A stretch of 23,753 nt of DNA from a virus. Both the position numbers and the translations under genes were made by a program. The DNA is taken from IMG/VR virus record IMGVR_UViG_3300033149_001422, positions 1 to 23,753 of that record. The stretch is one strand, 5' to 3'. Shown here piece after piece: positions 5,670 through 13,472 of the stretch. A model generated the notes under the pieces. The model was not told the DNA's origin and did not search any database. It was given only the letters and a program-made list of their open reading frames with translations. Position 1 is the stretch's first letter; each line of letters starts with the position of its first letter.

Positions 5670-5960
5670 ATGATACAGTATAAAAAAGGTAGCAAACGGG
5701 AGTATCAAACTCGTAATAAACTACGAAAACAGGGCTATAACGTATTACGCGCTGCAGGTTCGCATGGGGTATTCGATATCGTAGCTATCAATAGTGAAAG
5801 CGTAAGGCTTATACAGGTCAAAAACTGTAAGAAACGGTTATACATAGATAAAGGCGCTGAGCGGAGCATCGAGAACTTCAACTGCCCTGATAATTGCAGT
5901 AAAGAAATATGGGTGTACGTAGACTATGACAGGGAAAACCCGCACATCTTTAAATATTAA
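5670..5960 (+). CDS. Hjc-like Holliday junction resolvase (PD-(D/E)XK nuclease)
   Basis: The 96-residue protein has a core typical of Hjc and related archaeal-type resolvases. A basic N-terminal helix (KGSKREYQTRNKLRKQGYNVLRAAGS) carries the early Glu. HGVFDIVAI (about residues 32-40) supplies the metal-binding Asp, and VRLIQVKN (about 45-52) gives the QVK form of the ExK motif. It would cut branched DNA, for example before packaging. ATG 5670 is chosen because AAAAGG lies upstream and the longer frame from 5550 would run through the terminator. It is slightly short for the family, and other PD-(D/E)XK nucleases remain possible. Confidence 0.7.
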   Translation: MIQYKKGSKREYQTRNKLRKQGYNVLRAAGSHGVFDIVAINSESVRLIQVKNCKKRLYIDKGAERSIENFNCPDNCSKEIWVYVDYDRENPHIFKY

Positions 5961-6354
5961 CATCACACGTAATAATAGAGCATATATATATATAAAATAT
6001 TATATTTCTATTCTTTTTCGAGTAGATATTTCAGATTACGAAGACTTAATACTTGAATATATAGATAAAGCAGGTTATAATATCTATAATATAAAAATAG
6101 AAGGTAGAATACTCGACTTTGAAATCGAGTATTATGATGTGAACAAGAACGTATTCGCAGTGCTTAAATCGCTCAAGCATGTAATAGGCGAGAACCTAAT
6201 ACTCAATCTCCCTTTCCCGTTCGCGGATATTAGACCTTTAATGCCTACACATTTCGTATCAACTGTTCCTATACCTGATAATCTTAAGCAAGAGTGGATA
6301 AATAGGAGCAGGCATTTATTCGTATATGAGGAGGATATATATGGAAGCGCGTAA
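5926..6354 (+). CDS. Hypothetical protein, up to 142 aa
   Basis: I do not recognise this product. The convincing part begins around residue 30 (RVDISDYEDLILEYIDKAG) and alternates helix and strand to a C-terminus with proline-rich LNLPFPFADIRPLMP. The only upstream in-frame ATG, at 5926, lies inside the nuclease gene with no ribosome site. The next Met is far downstream, so the true start may be a rare codon in the AT-rich stretch at 5960-6010. Its end overlaps the next gene by 14 bases and contains that gene's ribosome site. The gene is probably real but its start is unresolved. Confidence 0.5.
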   Translation: MTGKTRTSLNINITRNNRAYIYIKYYISILFRVDISDYEDLILEYIDKAGYNIYNIKIEGRILDFEIEYYDVNKNVFAVLKSLKHVIGENLILNLPFPFADIRPLMPTHFVSTVPIPDNLKQEWINRSRHLFVYEEDIYGSA

Positions 6355-6952
6355 TATTAACGTATCAATTGACGTAAACCGTATGCAGTCTACGTTATCG
6401 TTTGATATATTTGATAATGGCAAGAAAATTGACCGTGTAAATATAGGCGATATTGTAAAAGATTTTTCAGATAATCCTACGCAAGAAGAACTAGAAGCAA
6501 TAGTAGAGCGCGCGCTGCGTTCTAGAGAACAAGTAATCAAGCGTAGGCAAGCAGCGCAAGAAGCTATGCGAGCTAAAGCTGAAAAGATTACAAAGATACA
6601 ACTACCTGAAGTTGTAACCAAAAGAGCTAGACCGGCGTTAGACGTTAAAGCTGAAATTGTGGCTAACAAACAACGAGTAACTGGCGCAACTACTGGTGAT
6701 GCGTATAGTGTTATAGTAGATGGTGAACATGTTGCATTAGAAGAAGGTCAAGAAATAGACATAGAAGTCAATGGTAAAACTGCAGTAGTAGCAACCTGGA
6801 ACAACATAGGGGGTAGAGAATACGACCGTGTAACCGAAAGAGTTAAGTTGCCAGAAATTGAAAGTCCGGATACGCCAGTTGAGAGCCCGGAACATACGCC
6901 AGTTGAAAGTCCACCGGTTGAAGGTCCAGATATAATTAGCTTTCCTGAATAA
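6341..6952 (+). CDS. Unknown protein with Pro/Glu repeat tail, 203 aa
   Basis: GAGGAGG at 6328-6334 places the start at ATG 6341. The N-terminal 45 residues look like a small beta domain (VSIDVNRMQSTLSFDIFDNG). A long charged helix rich in Arg, Ala and Glu follows (about 50-95). A second beta-like domain (YSVIVDGEHVALEEGQEIDI) covers about 125-160. The tail repeats TPVESP-type units (ESPDTPVESPEHTPVESP) and is probably unstructured. No catalytic motif is visible. Sitting just ahead of the packaging genes, it could be a virion or packaging accessory protein, but that is only a guess from position. Confidence 0.6.
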   Translation: MEARNINVSIDVNRMQSTLSFDIFDNGKKIDRVNIGDIVKDFSDNPTQEELEAIVERALRSREQVIKRRQAAQEAMRAKAEKITKIQLPEVVTKRARPALDVKAEIVANKQRVTGATTGDAYSVIVDGEHVALEEGQEIDIEVNGKTAVVATWNNIGGREYDRVTERVKLPEIESPDTPVESPEHTPVESPPVEGPDIISFPE

Positions 6953-7112
6953 GTTTATCCATATACTCGCGTAACTCTTTAACTTGTTTTCTAGCTATAA
7001 CTGGTGCTATATGGTCATTAAGTATGCGTTGTAGCTCTTGTTTAACTTTAGGGCTACACACAGGGCATATTTCACTTTTAGTGCCTAATCTATTACAAAT
7101 TTTACATCTCAT
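6936..7112 (-). CDS. Small zinc-ribbon protein on the minus strand
   Basis: This 58-residue frame is the only persuasive minus-strand gene. It begins MRCKICNRLGTKSEICPVC, a clean Cys-x2-Cys-x10-Cys-x2-Cys zinc ribbon, and continues as a charged helix (KQELQRILNDHIAPVIARKQVKELREYMDKL). Codon choice matches the phage (AGA, ATA, CGC, TTA). No plus-strand frame fills this gap. It converges on the preceding gene and overlaps its end by 17 bases. No Shine-Dalgarno site or clear promoter precedes it on its own strand, so expression is uncertain. Confidence 0.5.
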   Translation of the reverse strand: MRCKICNRLGTKSEICPVCSPKVKQELQRILNDHIAPVIARKQVKELREYMDKLIQES

Positions 7113-7131
7113 AATAAAGGAAGTATAACAT

Positions 7132-7593
7132 ATGCGACCTGCGGAAATCAATCATATGCGCGCGTTTATGGCGTTCTTACAATGCGATACAATAGAAGAA
7201 GTTGCAGAGGCTACGGGTCTGCCTGTGAGTACTGTGCAATACTTGAGTAACGAATATGACTGGCAAAAGCGTCGCGCTGAACATTTTGCTAAAGTTCAAC
7301 AGTGCATAAACGAGGACTTAGATAACTTTGCAATGAAGCAAGCGCGCTTAGCCTCGAAACTGGTAGACAAGTTAAGCGAGTTATTAGAGATAGATATCGA
7401 TGGCATACAAGTTAAAAGTTTGTCAGACTTGTTCGAAGCATTTGATACAGGCGTAGAGACTATACAAAAACTGATACGAGCTAAACCCGCTGATAGAGAT
7501 ACAATTCAGAATACTATTAACATTAATTTCGAGTCTAAAGCTGAAGAAGATGCGTTTATAGATATTATGAACGAAGCATACGAAGACTTATGA
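7132..7593 (+). CDS. terS: Terminase small subunit-like protein
   Basis: The 153-residue protein starts with a helix-turn-helix (about residues 20-45, IEEVAEATGLPVSTVQYLSN, followed by YDWQKRRAEH), the usual DNA-binding start of phage small terminases. A long helical middle and an acidic C-terminus (EEDAFIDIMNEAYEDL) follow. It would recognise the packaging start site and load the large subunit. AAAGGAAG precedes the ATG. The stop overlaps the large subunit start by four bases (ATGA), which strongly supports the role. Without that context the call would be a generic HTH protein. Confidence 0.75.
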   Translation: MRPAEINHMRAFMAFLQCDTIEEVAEATGLPVSTVQYLSNEYDWQKRRAEHFAKVQQCINEDLDNFAMKQARLASKLVDKLSELLEIDIDGIQVKSLSDLFEAFDTGVETIQKLIRAKPADRDTIQNTININFESKAEEDAFIDIMNEAYEDL

Positions 7594-9323
7594 ACCTCGA
7601 AAACCTTAAATCTACAGTTGAAAAAATAAAAGCGTTAGATACCACGCCAGAACGAAAGCGCGATTTATTGTCAGTAGTTAGGCGCAAGTATTTGAAACCT
7701 TTAGCGCGCATTAACCCTTGGGCATTCGCTGAGTATTGTGTGACTGATGATAAAGGTAGATTTTTACGGTTACAAAAGTTCCATAAAGAATGGTTAAACA
7801 TATACAAGAACGAGCAGAAAGTGTTAATAGAATCGCCTACTGGCACAGGTAAAAGCCAGATAACTTCTATAGTATGGCCATTATACAAGTTAGGCATAGC
7901 GCCAGAAACCACAATATTATTAGGCATGAAAACTGCTAAGCAAGCTCGTAAATCTATGCGAGCGTGCATGAGTTATATTTCACAATCTAAAGAGTTGCAT
8001 GAGATATTCCCCGACTTAAGACCTATGCCGGACCCGCAACGACCCTGGCAAGAGATGCAATGGAGCAAGCGTGACGGGTTCATAATTAAACGACCTAGCT
8101 ATATTAAAGACTTGAGCATGGAGCCCATAGGCACAGATACTAACACGTCAGGCAACCGTTGTAAACTGTTAATACTTGATAATATGCTTGATGATAATAA
8201 TACGCGTTCAAGGGAAGCGTGTCAGAAAGTAATAGAATGGTATGAGAGCGTAGCTGAAAGCAGGTTATTCAAGGACTCGCAGATAATATGTATAGATACG
8301 CCTTGGACTAACTGGGACTTATTAGCTTATCTAAGTAAGCGTCCAGAGTTTTACGCGCGTAAATATTCTATGGATAAAGCTGATAAAGATAGTGATGATT
8401 ATGTATATATAGAATGGAAAGAGCAGTTCGATGAAGAACGGTTGCAGATGGAAAAGCGCAATAAACCTGATACATATAAACGCCAGCGTCGTAGTCGCGC
8501 ATTGCTTGATACAGATAAAGAGTTTGAAACTTCTAAGATTCGTGTAGAAGATATAGACACAAGCTCGTGGGTAAGATATATAGGCGTGGACCTATCTACT
8601 AAGAAGCGTAGGGGCACGTGCATAATAACAATTAGCATAAGCCCTGATAACCAGCATAAGTGTGTAGAAGATGTAGTGTTCGGGCAATGGTCAGCGCCCG
8701 ATAGAGCTGATAAAATTAACGAAGTGTTCTTAATGTATAATCCTGTAAAAACACTAGTCGAAGATAACGCGTTACAAGACGATGTAATAGACTGGATGAA
8801 CGCCGCAGGTTACAAGCATATGCGTATAGAAGGCGTAACAACAACTGGCAATAACAAATGGGCATACATAGACTCGCGAGTAGTAGAAGTTCGTAATGGG
8901 ATATGGATATTTAAAGCGCCAGAACATTGTATAAATAATGGTAACTTGAGATTAGATTTAGACTCAACGCATTGCGCCTGGTGCAGGTTCATAAACGAAA
9001 TAGCGGATTACCCTAACGCGGCTACTAATGATGGCTTAATGGCATGGATAATAGCTAATGCGGGCACTAAAATTGATAGCGGGTTCAGAGTGCATAGCGC
9101 AGACTTGCAAGACAAGAAGATTAAAAAAATATTTGACAAATCATCTTATAGATGCTATAATGAAATATCAAGGAATCGAGGTTTTGAACCTCCAGAACAA
9201 TACGAAGAAATAGTTGATGCAATTAAGAACGATAAAGATTTATCTATATTCGATAAAAATAGCGTTAAGCTCGTGCAAGAGGACATTAAGGAGTTCGTGA
9301 GAATTATAAATGAACAGTGGTAA
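7590..9323 (+). CDS. terL: Terminase large subunit (packaging ATPase-nuclease)
   Basis: The 577-residue protein drives DNA into the prohead and cuts it. The Walker A motif is at 81-90 (ESPTGTGKSQ), Walker B at 193-198 (LLILDN), and a coupling-type motif at 232-237 (IICIDT). The C-terminal RNase H-like nuclease has its first Asp at 334 (YIGVDLS), an acidic pair at 391-392 (LVEDNALQDD) and a final Asp at 481 (TNDGLMAW). The residue after the Walker B Asp is Asn198, where an acidic residue is usual, so the catalytic carboxylate may be D197 or another nearby residue. It overlaps the portal gene by 14 bases. Confidence 0.92.
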   Translation: MNLENLKSTVEKIKALDTTPERKRDLLSVVRRKYLKPLARINPWAFAEYCVTDDKGRFLRLQKFHKEWLNIYKNEQKVLIESPTGTGKSQITSIVWPLYKLGIAPETTILLGMKTAKQARKSMRACMSYISQSKELHEIFPDLRPMPDPQRPWQEMQWSKRDGFIIKRPSYIKDLSMEPIGTDTNTSGNRCKLLILDNMLDDNNTRSREACQKVIEWYESVAESRLFKDSQIICIDTPWTNWDLLAYLSKRPEFYARKYSMDKADKDSDDYVYIEWKEQFDEERLQMEKRNKPDTYKRQRRSRALLDTDKEFETSKIRVEDIDTSSWVRYIGVDLSTKKRRGTCIITISISPDNQHKCVEDVVFGQWSAPDRADKINEVFLMYNPVKTLVEDNALQDDVIDWMNAAGYKHMRIEGVTTTGNNKWAYIDSRVVEVRNGIWIFKAPEHCINNGNLRLDLDSTHCAWCRFINEIADYPNAATNDGLMAWIIANAGTKIDSGFRVHSADLQDKKIKKIFDKSSYRCYNEISRNRGFEPPEQYEEIVDAIKNDKDLSIFDKNSVKLVQEDIKEFVRIINEQW

Positions 9324-10716
9324 TATATTCTCTAACATTAAAAAACAAGTTAAACAGTTTACTCGCGCTATAAAGTTTGCGTATTCTAATTCTGGCTTTA
9401 TAGACGTATTAGAGTATTACGTGGGTGATACTGAAGATTACTCTATAGAGAAAGCTGGAATAGAATCGTATTTACAAACGTACGAGAAACTGTTATGGAT
9501 ATTCAGAGGTACGCACGAGAAAGCCTCGCAAGCCGCAAGTGTTCCTTTCAGACTATGGGAACGCGTATCACCATCAGAACGGCGTGAGAATGTTATCCAT
9601 CCTTTAAACGAGTTATTAGCATGCCCCAACAACTTGCTTACCAGGTCAGAACTATTCCACAGGGTACACGCGTACGAAATATTAGCTGGCGACTGTATAT
9701 GGTTCATAGAGCGTGAGCCTAACGGTTTACCGCGAAAACTGCATGTGCCTATACCCACAACAGTAAAGATACGAAAATATAATAAAACTGACCAGCGTGA
9801 GTACAAGTATAATGGTGATTGGCGACACATGGACGATGTTGTGCACTTTAAGACCTTTAATCCCATTAAAGTGCAATGTGGCATGTCTGCAATATCGCCA
9901 TTAGAAGAAACTTCAGTACTTGAACTATACGAAACATTATACGGGCAATCATTCTTTGAGAATGCAGTTAACCCGTCATTATTATTCAAGAGCAATAGCA
10001 GTGTATCATCAGCGCAGTACGAACGGTTCTTAGCGGCTATGCGTAGAACACATCAAGGGGTTAAGCGTATGCATAAAGTAGACTTAATAGAAGGCGATAT
10101 TGAGCCCTTGAATATCGAGATGAAGAATCCAGCGGATGGCGACTTTATAAATGTTAAAGAACTTAATCGTGTAGATATATTAGGCGGTTTAGGATGCTGG
10201 CATCTCGTAGCTATGTATATGAAAGCTAGTAATATCCAAGAGTATAAGCGTATGTTCTGGGAATCGTTATTGCCTGACCTTACGAAAGTGCAAGAAACTA
10301 TAACTAAAGAACTGATTAGGCAGTATCCTAAATCTGAGAACATATACGGCGAGTTCGATGTGCGACAAGTATCAGGTTTAAGACCTTCATTATTAGAAGA
10401 ATCTCTCGCGTATTACAGGCTTAACCAGGTAGGCGCATATACAGCTAATGATATTAGGAGCAAGCTAGGCGAAGATGGTAAGAAACCTTGGGGTGATAAT
10501 CCGCCTCCCACTATTCCGAGAGCTCGCACTTCACATTTGACTAACGAAGAGCGTAGTAGCGTAGAAACTAATATACCGCATCCTGAACGCTATGTAGACA
10601 CATTCGCGGAAAATTTGTCTGAACGCATGGTAAAGAGTAACGGCGGACTTAATAAAGAAGTTGCTAAGAGTATAATTGTAGACGAGCTTCGAGAGCTATA
10701 CTGGAGCGCAACATGA
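9310..10716 (+). CDS. Portal protein, HK97/SPP1-type
   Basis: The 468-residue protein matches the Phage_portal pattern. It has an N-terminal helical region, then HPLNELLACPNNLLTRSELF (about 97-116), GDCIWFIER with PIPTTVKIRK (about 130-160), and HFKTFNPI with GMSAISPLE (about 175-200), followed by a long helical stem and clip region. It would form the dodecameric ring at the capsid vertex through which DNA passes. Its start lies inside the end of the terminase gene, and its end overlaps the ligase gene by four bases. The C-terminal 60 residues are helical and may contact scaffold or connector. Confidence 0.9.
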   Translation: MNSGNIFSNIKKQVKQFTRAIKFAYSNSGFIDVLEYYVGDTEDYSIEKAGIESYLQTYEKLLWIFRGTHEKASQAASVPFRLWERVSPSERRENVIHPLNELLACPNNLLTRSELFHRVHAYEILAGDCIWFIEREPNGLPRKLHVPIPTTVKIRKYNKTDQREYKYNGDWRHMDDVVHFKTFNPIKVQCGMSAISPLEETSVLELYETLYGQSFFENAVNPSLLFKSNSSVSSAQYERFLAAMRRTHQGVKRMHKVDLIEGDIEPLNIEMKNPADGDFINVKELNRVDILGGLGCWHLVAMYMKASNIQEYKRMFWESLLPDLTKVQETITKELIRQYPKSENIYGEFDVRQVSGLRPSLLEESLAYYRLNQVGAYTANDIRSKLGEDGKKPWGDNPPPTIPRARTSHLTNEERSSVETNIPHPERYVDTFAENLSERMVKSNGGLNKEVAKSIIVDELRELYWSAT

Positions 10717-12875
10717 AGAAACTTACACAAGAATATATATATCAATTAGACGAGGATAAACTGGTAAACCTGCATGGCAGGTTACATGCGTACTGGCATC
10801 GTGAAAATGTAGATAAAGACTTATTAAAAGAGTTGCATATATTTACGCTTAACGCTCTCATAGACCGTAACTTGAGGCATAAGCGAAGAGACGATTTAGA
10901 CGACTATTCATTAGATATACTAACAAAAGATAGCGAAGATATACAGTTTACAGGTTTAACTGGTGTATTATTGCCTTACGAACAGGTACACGATATAGTT
11001 GAAGGCAATACAAGCGAAATAGTAGTCCCTGAACCTCGACCTGTTGCTTTCGAGGGTATACCCACATACTTGATGGCGGATAGGACTAACGCAGGTATTG
11101 CAGATATATATGGTATAATAACAGTTGAAAATTCTCGTAAAGTTGATAACGGTTACAAGTATGAAGTTGAAGTACAAGAAGTGTATATGTCGCCAGAACC
11201 TGTTACGGGTGTGCCAGATAAAACATGGATAAATAATGTAGTTAAGCGACTTGATACGGGCATACTCGATTGCGCAAGCTCGTTAGAACATCTAGTGCTC
11301 GTGCCAGACTTTATCTCATTCACGGGTTCAGGCGCTACTGATAAAGTAGATAAAGAGCCCAACGATTACGATATGGTAGTAAGAGCTAAGTTCGATGAAG
11401 ACTATATATGTATACCTAAACGAGAACTATTCATGAAGTTTAAGCGTGCGTTCCCCGTAAAACTGCAAGACAAGATTAAATTTATCAGTTCACTAACTGG
11501 TCCTATATGGGATTCATATAGTTTATGCGACCTAGTATTAAGGTTTCACGAGCCTAAGAAACGAGAAGTTGACGAAAGCTACGCGTATCATAAATCAACT
11601 TCTGAGTGGGTTGATACCGGCGGAACTGATTACTGTTATTGTCCGAGATGCGGTTACAAGACTAAGCGTAATACAGCTTGCGAGTTATTAGTATGTCCGA
11701 GATGCGATTTACAGTTAGTAAGTAGGAAATTCGAACTTATGAAACCGTTTCACCCTATTAAGAGTAAAGCAGGATACCATAAGAACGAGTTTACTGTAGG
11801 GGAAGAAGAAGAGCTGTGGGCTACATGGGCAAAGGGTAATACGATTGTAGTTGAGCCTAAATACGATGGTATTCGAATGGTTATACATCGTGATGGCGAT
11901 AATGTTAAAATATTTACTGAAGATAAGTTAAGAGAACGGCAACAGGTATTACCACAAGTAGTTGATGCGGTTAAGCAGTATGTTAAGAGTGATAAAGTTA
12001 TACTCGATGCTGAGTTCGTATTATACGAAAATAATAAACCGCAACCTCGTGAAGAAATGCTTGAACTGGTAGTGGGTAAAGAGCCTATTAAGCAGGATTT
12101 ACGAGTGTTTGCGCATGATTGTGTATACGATGGTGAGCCTATAAATGAGCAGGGCTATTTAGACCGTATTAAGCATGCGCATGAGATTATTAAAGATAAT
12201 AATATATTGATACCATCAATTTACTGGGTAGCGGATAATAAAGAAGCATTCATGGAAGCGCTTAAAAAGGCTTATGAGTTCGAGGGTTCTGAAGGGAGTA
12301 TGCTTAAGTATGCTGATAGTAAATATATGCCAGGCGCAGGACGAACAGTTGACTGGGCTAAGATTAAGAAAACTGTTGAATACGCAGGTCAGATAATAGG
12401 CATAAGCAAGAAAGCTAAACCGTTTGATAAGAAGCCTAAGCGCAGCTTAACTGGGCAAGAAGCAGTTGAAACTTATAAGAAACTACAAGAAGGTTCTAAC
12501 GCGTATAGGTTTCGTGTAGCTGTATTAAGAAATGGCAAACTTATACCTATGGAGAGTAAGGTAAAAGTAGCTGAGAGTATGCAACAGTTGAAGTGGAACG
12601 CAGATTTAGAAGAACCCAAATGGCAAGGGTTAGATGACCCTGAGATATGGGAAATTGATGAACAGTTCCCGCCGAGAGAAGTGGGTGATTATTCGTATGC
12701 TACTACTTATGTTAAAGCGTTTAAGGATTATAAACCTAAGCTCGGAGACATAATAACTGTAGCGCCCGTACGAATAGACGTTTTTGATGGTAACCATTAT
12801 TCGCATATGTTCCCGCGTGTTAAAGAAGTTAAGCCTGAACGAGATAAACCTGATAATATCGAGGATATTATATGA
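10713..12875 (+). CDS. Multidomain ATP-dependent DNA ligase with nucleotidyltransferase-like domain
   Basis: The 720-residue protein seals DNA nicks. Ligase motifs are clear: I KYDGIR (Lys383 the adenylated residue), III LDAEF (Glu434), IV EGSMLK (527-532) and V WAKIKK (548-553). An OB domain at about 670-705 ends HMFPRVKEVKPERDKPD. Before it lie a helical module (about 14-62, LHAYWH), an ASCH/PUA-like region (about 85-175), and a nucleotidyltransferase-like GS-x11-DYD motif (Gly205-Ser206, Asp218, Asp220). A zinc ribbon has Cys310, 313, 328 and 331. It overlaps the portal gene and sits within the head operon, which suggests packaging into the virion. The ligase call is secure; the N-terminal assignments are less so. 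Confidence 0.9.
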   Translation: MKKLTQEYIYQLDEDKLVNLHGRLHAYWHRENVDKDLLKELHIFTLNALIDRNLRHKRRDDLDDYSLDILTKDSEDIQFTGLTGVLLPYEQVHDIVEGNTSEIVVPEPRPVAFEGIPTYLMADRTNAGIADIYGIITVENSRKVDNGYKYEVEVQEVYMSPEPVTGVPDKTWINNVVKRLDTGILDCASSLEHLVLVPDFISFTGSGATDKVDKEPNDYDMVVRAKFDEDYICIPKRELFMKFKRAFPVKLQDKIKFISSLTGPIWDSYSLCDLVLRFHEPKKREVDESYAYHKSTSEWVDTGGTDYCYCPRCGYKTKRNTACELLVCPRCDLQLVSRKFELMKPFHPIKSKAGYHKNEFTVGEEEELWATWAKGNTIVVEPKYDGIRMVIHRDGDNVKIFTEDKLRERQQVLPQVVDAVKQYVKSDKVILDAEFVLYENNKPQPREEMLELVVGKEPIKQDLRVFAHDCVYDGEPINEQGYLDRIKHAHEIIKDNNILIPSIYWVADNKEAFMEALKKAYEFEGSEGSMLKYADSKYMPGAGRTVDWAKIKKTVEYAGQIIGISKKAKPFDKKPKRSLTGQEAVETYKKLQEGSNAYRFRVAVLRNGKLIPMESKVKVAESMQQLKWNADLEEPKWQGLDDPEIWEIDEQFPPREVGDYSYATTYVKAFKDYKPKLGDIITVAPVRIDVFDGNHYSHMFPRVKEVKPERDKPDNIEDII

Positions 12876-13030
12876 AAGATTATAAAGAATTTATACACGA
12901 GAACGAAGAATGGTTGAAGAAGCTGTTTGAGAAGATTAAGAGTAAGAACTGGTACGGTAGCATGACAGTATCAGTTACAGCTTCAAAGATTAACCATATA
13001 GTCTGGCGAGAAACTGATAAAGTTAAATAA
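12872..13030 (+). CDS. Small DUF2292-like protein, 52 aa
   Basis: The sequence KIKSKNWYGSMTVSVTASKINHIVWRETDKVK (about residues 21-52, given here in pieces: KIKSKNWYGSM, TVSVTASK, INHIVWRETDKVK) matches the plan of DUF2292. In that family a helix is followed by YGSV/I, a beta hairpin and a final ER-x-EK-like stretch. The helical N-terminus is MKDYKEFIHENEEWLKKLF. The ATG overlaps the ligase stop (ATGA), so it is probably coupled to it. The biochemical role of DUF2292 is not known to me. A strong terminator follows 31 bases later. Confidence 0.6.
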   Translation: MKDYKEFIHENEEWLKKLFEKIKSKNWYGSMTVSVTASKINHIVWRETDKVK

Positions 13031-13061
13031 TTATCACGCTTAATTACATAAACAACTAAAA

Positions 13062-13107
13062 GGGAAGTAGGATAAGCGTTACATGCTTGTTCTGCCTCCC
13101 TTTTTTT
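13062..13107 (+). terminator. Intrinsic terminator after the ligase block
   Basis: A long imperfect stem runs from GGGAAGTAGGATAAGC to GCTTGTTCTGCCTCCC around a seven-base loop, with several G-U pairs. Seven T follow directly (13101-13107). It separates the terminase-portal-ligase unit from the tail-spike group. No strong promoter is visible in the 32 bases before the next ATG, so expression downstream may depend on read-through or antitermination. Confidence 0.8.
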
Positions 13108-13139
13108 GTTATTAATTTGCAAAAAGGAAAAGTGATTAT

Positions 13140-13472
13140 ATGAAACCTATTACTACTACATGGACTGGCGATAGCAGTTATACCACGAGCATAGGCACAA
13201 GGTTTACGGTTTTAAGAGTATCTTTAACCTATAGAGATGGTTCTGGTAACCTCACGAGTATTACTAATGATTGTACTGTATCTATTGATAAGACTGAAGG
13301 CGATAATTATGATGAGATAGTAACAGTATTTGATAATGCGAGCGGCGCCACAAGTAATCTTGCTTTGTTTGAACCTGGCGAGTTGCGTATAGATACTGGT
13401 AGCCAGTTGAAGGTCGCATGTAATGTGGGCGCTAATAACGCATACTTAACTATAGATTATGACTTATTATGA
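13140..13472 (+). CDS. Small beta-rich virion protein, 110 aa
   Basis: The sequence is rich in Thr, Ser, Gly and Asn with alternating hydrophobic strands (RFTVLRVSLTY, DEIVTVFDNASG, LKVACNVG, YLTIDYDLL). It has no cysteine cluster or catalytic motif. AAAGGAAAAG precedes the ATG, and the end overlaps the tail-spike gene by four bases. The pattern suits a virion surface or fibre-associated jelly-roll-like protein. It and the beta-rich 142-residue protein at 15171 flank the spike. The structural role is inferred from composition and position. Confidence 0.6.
   Translation: MKPITTTWTGDSSYTTSIGTRFTVLRVSLTYRDGSGNLTSITNDCTVSIDKTEGDNYDEIVTVFDNASGATSNLALFEPGELRIDTGSQLKVACNVGANNAYLTIDYDLL

Noticed and set aside
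9438-9995. Minus-strand 185-residue frame inside the portal gene
   Set aside because: Long only by chance opposite a well-supported portal; codon pattern and Ser/Cys richness are typical of antisense shadows.
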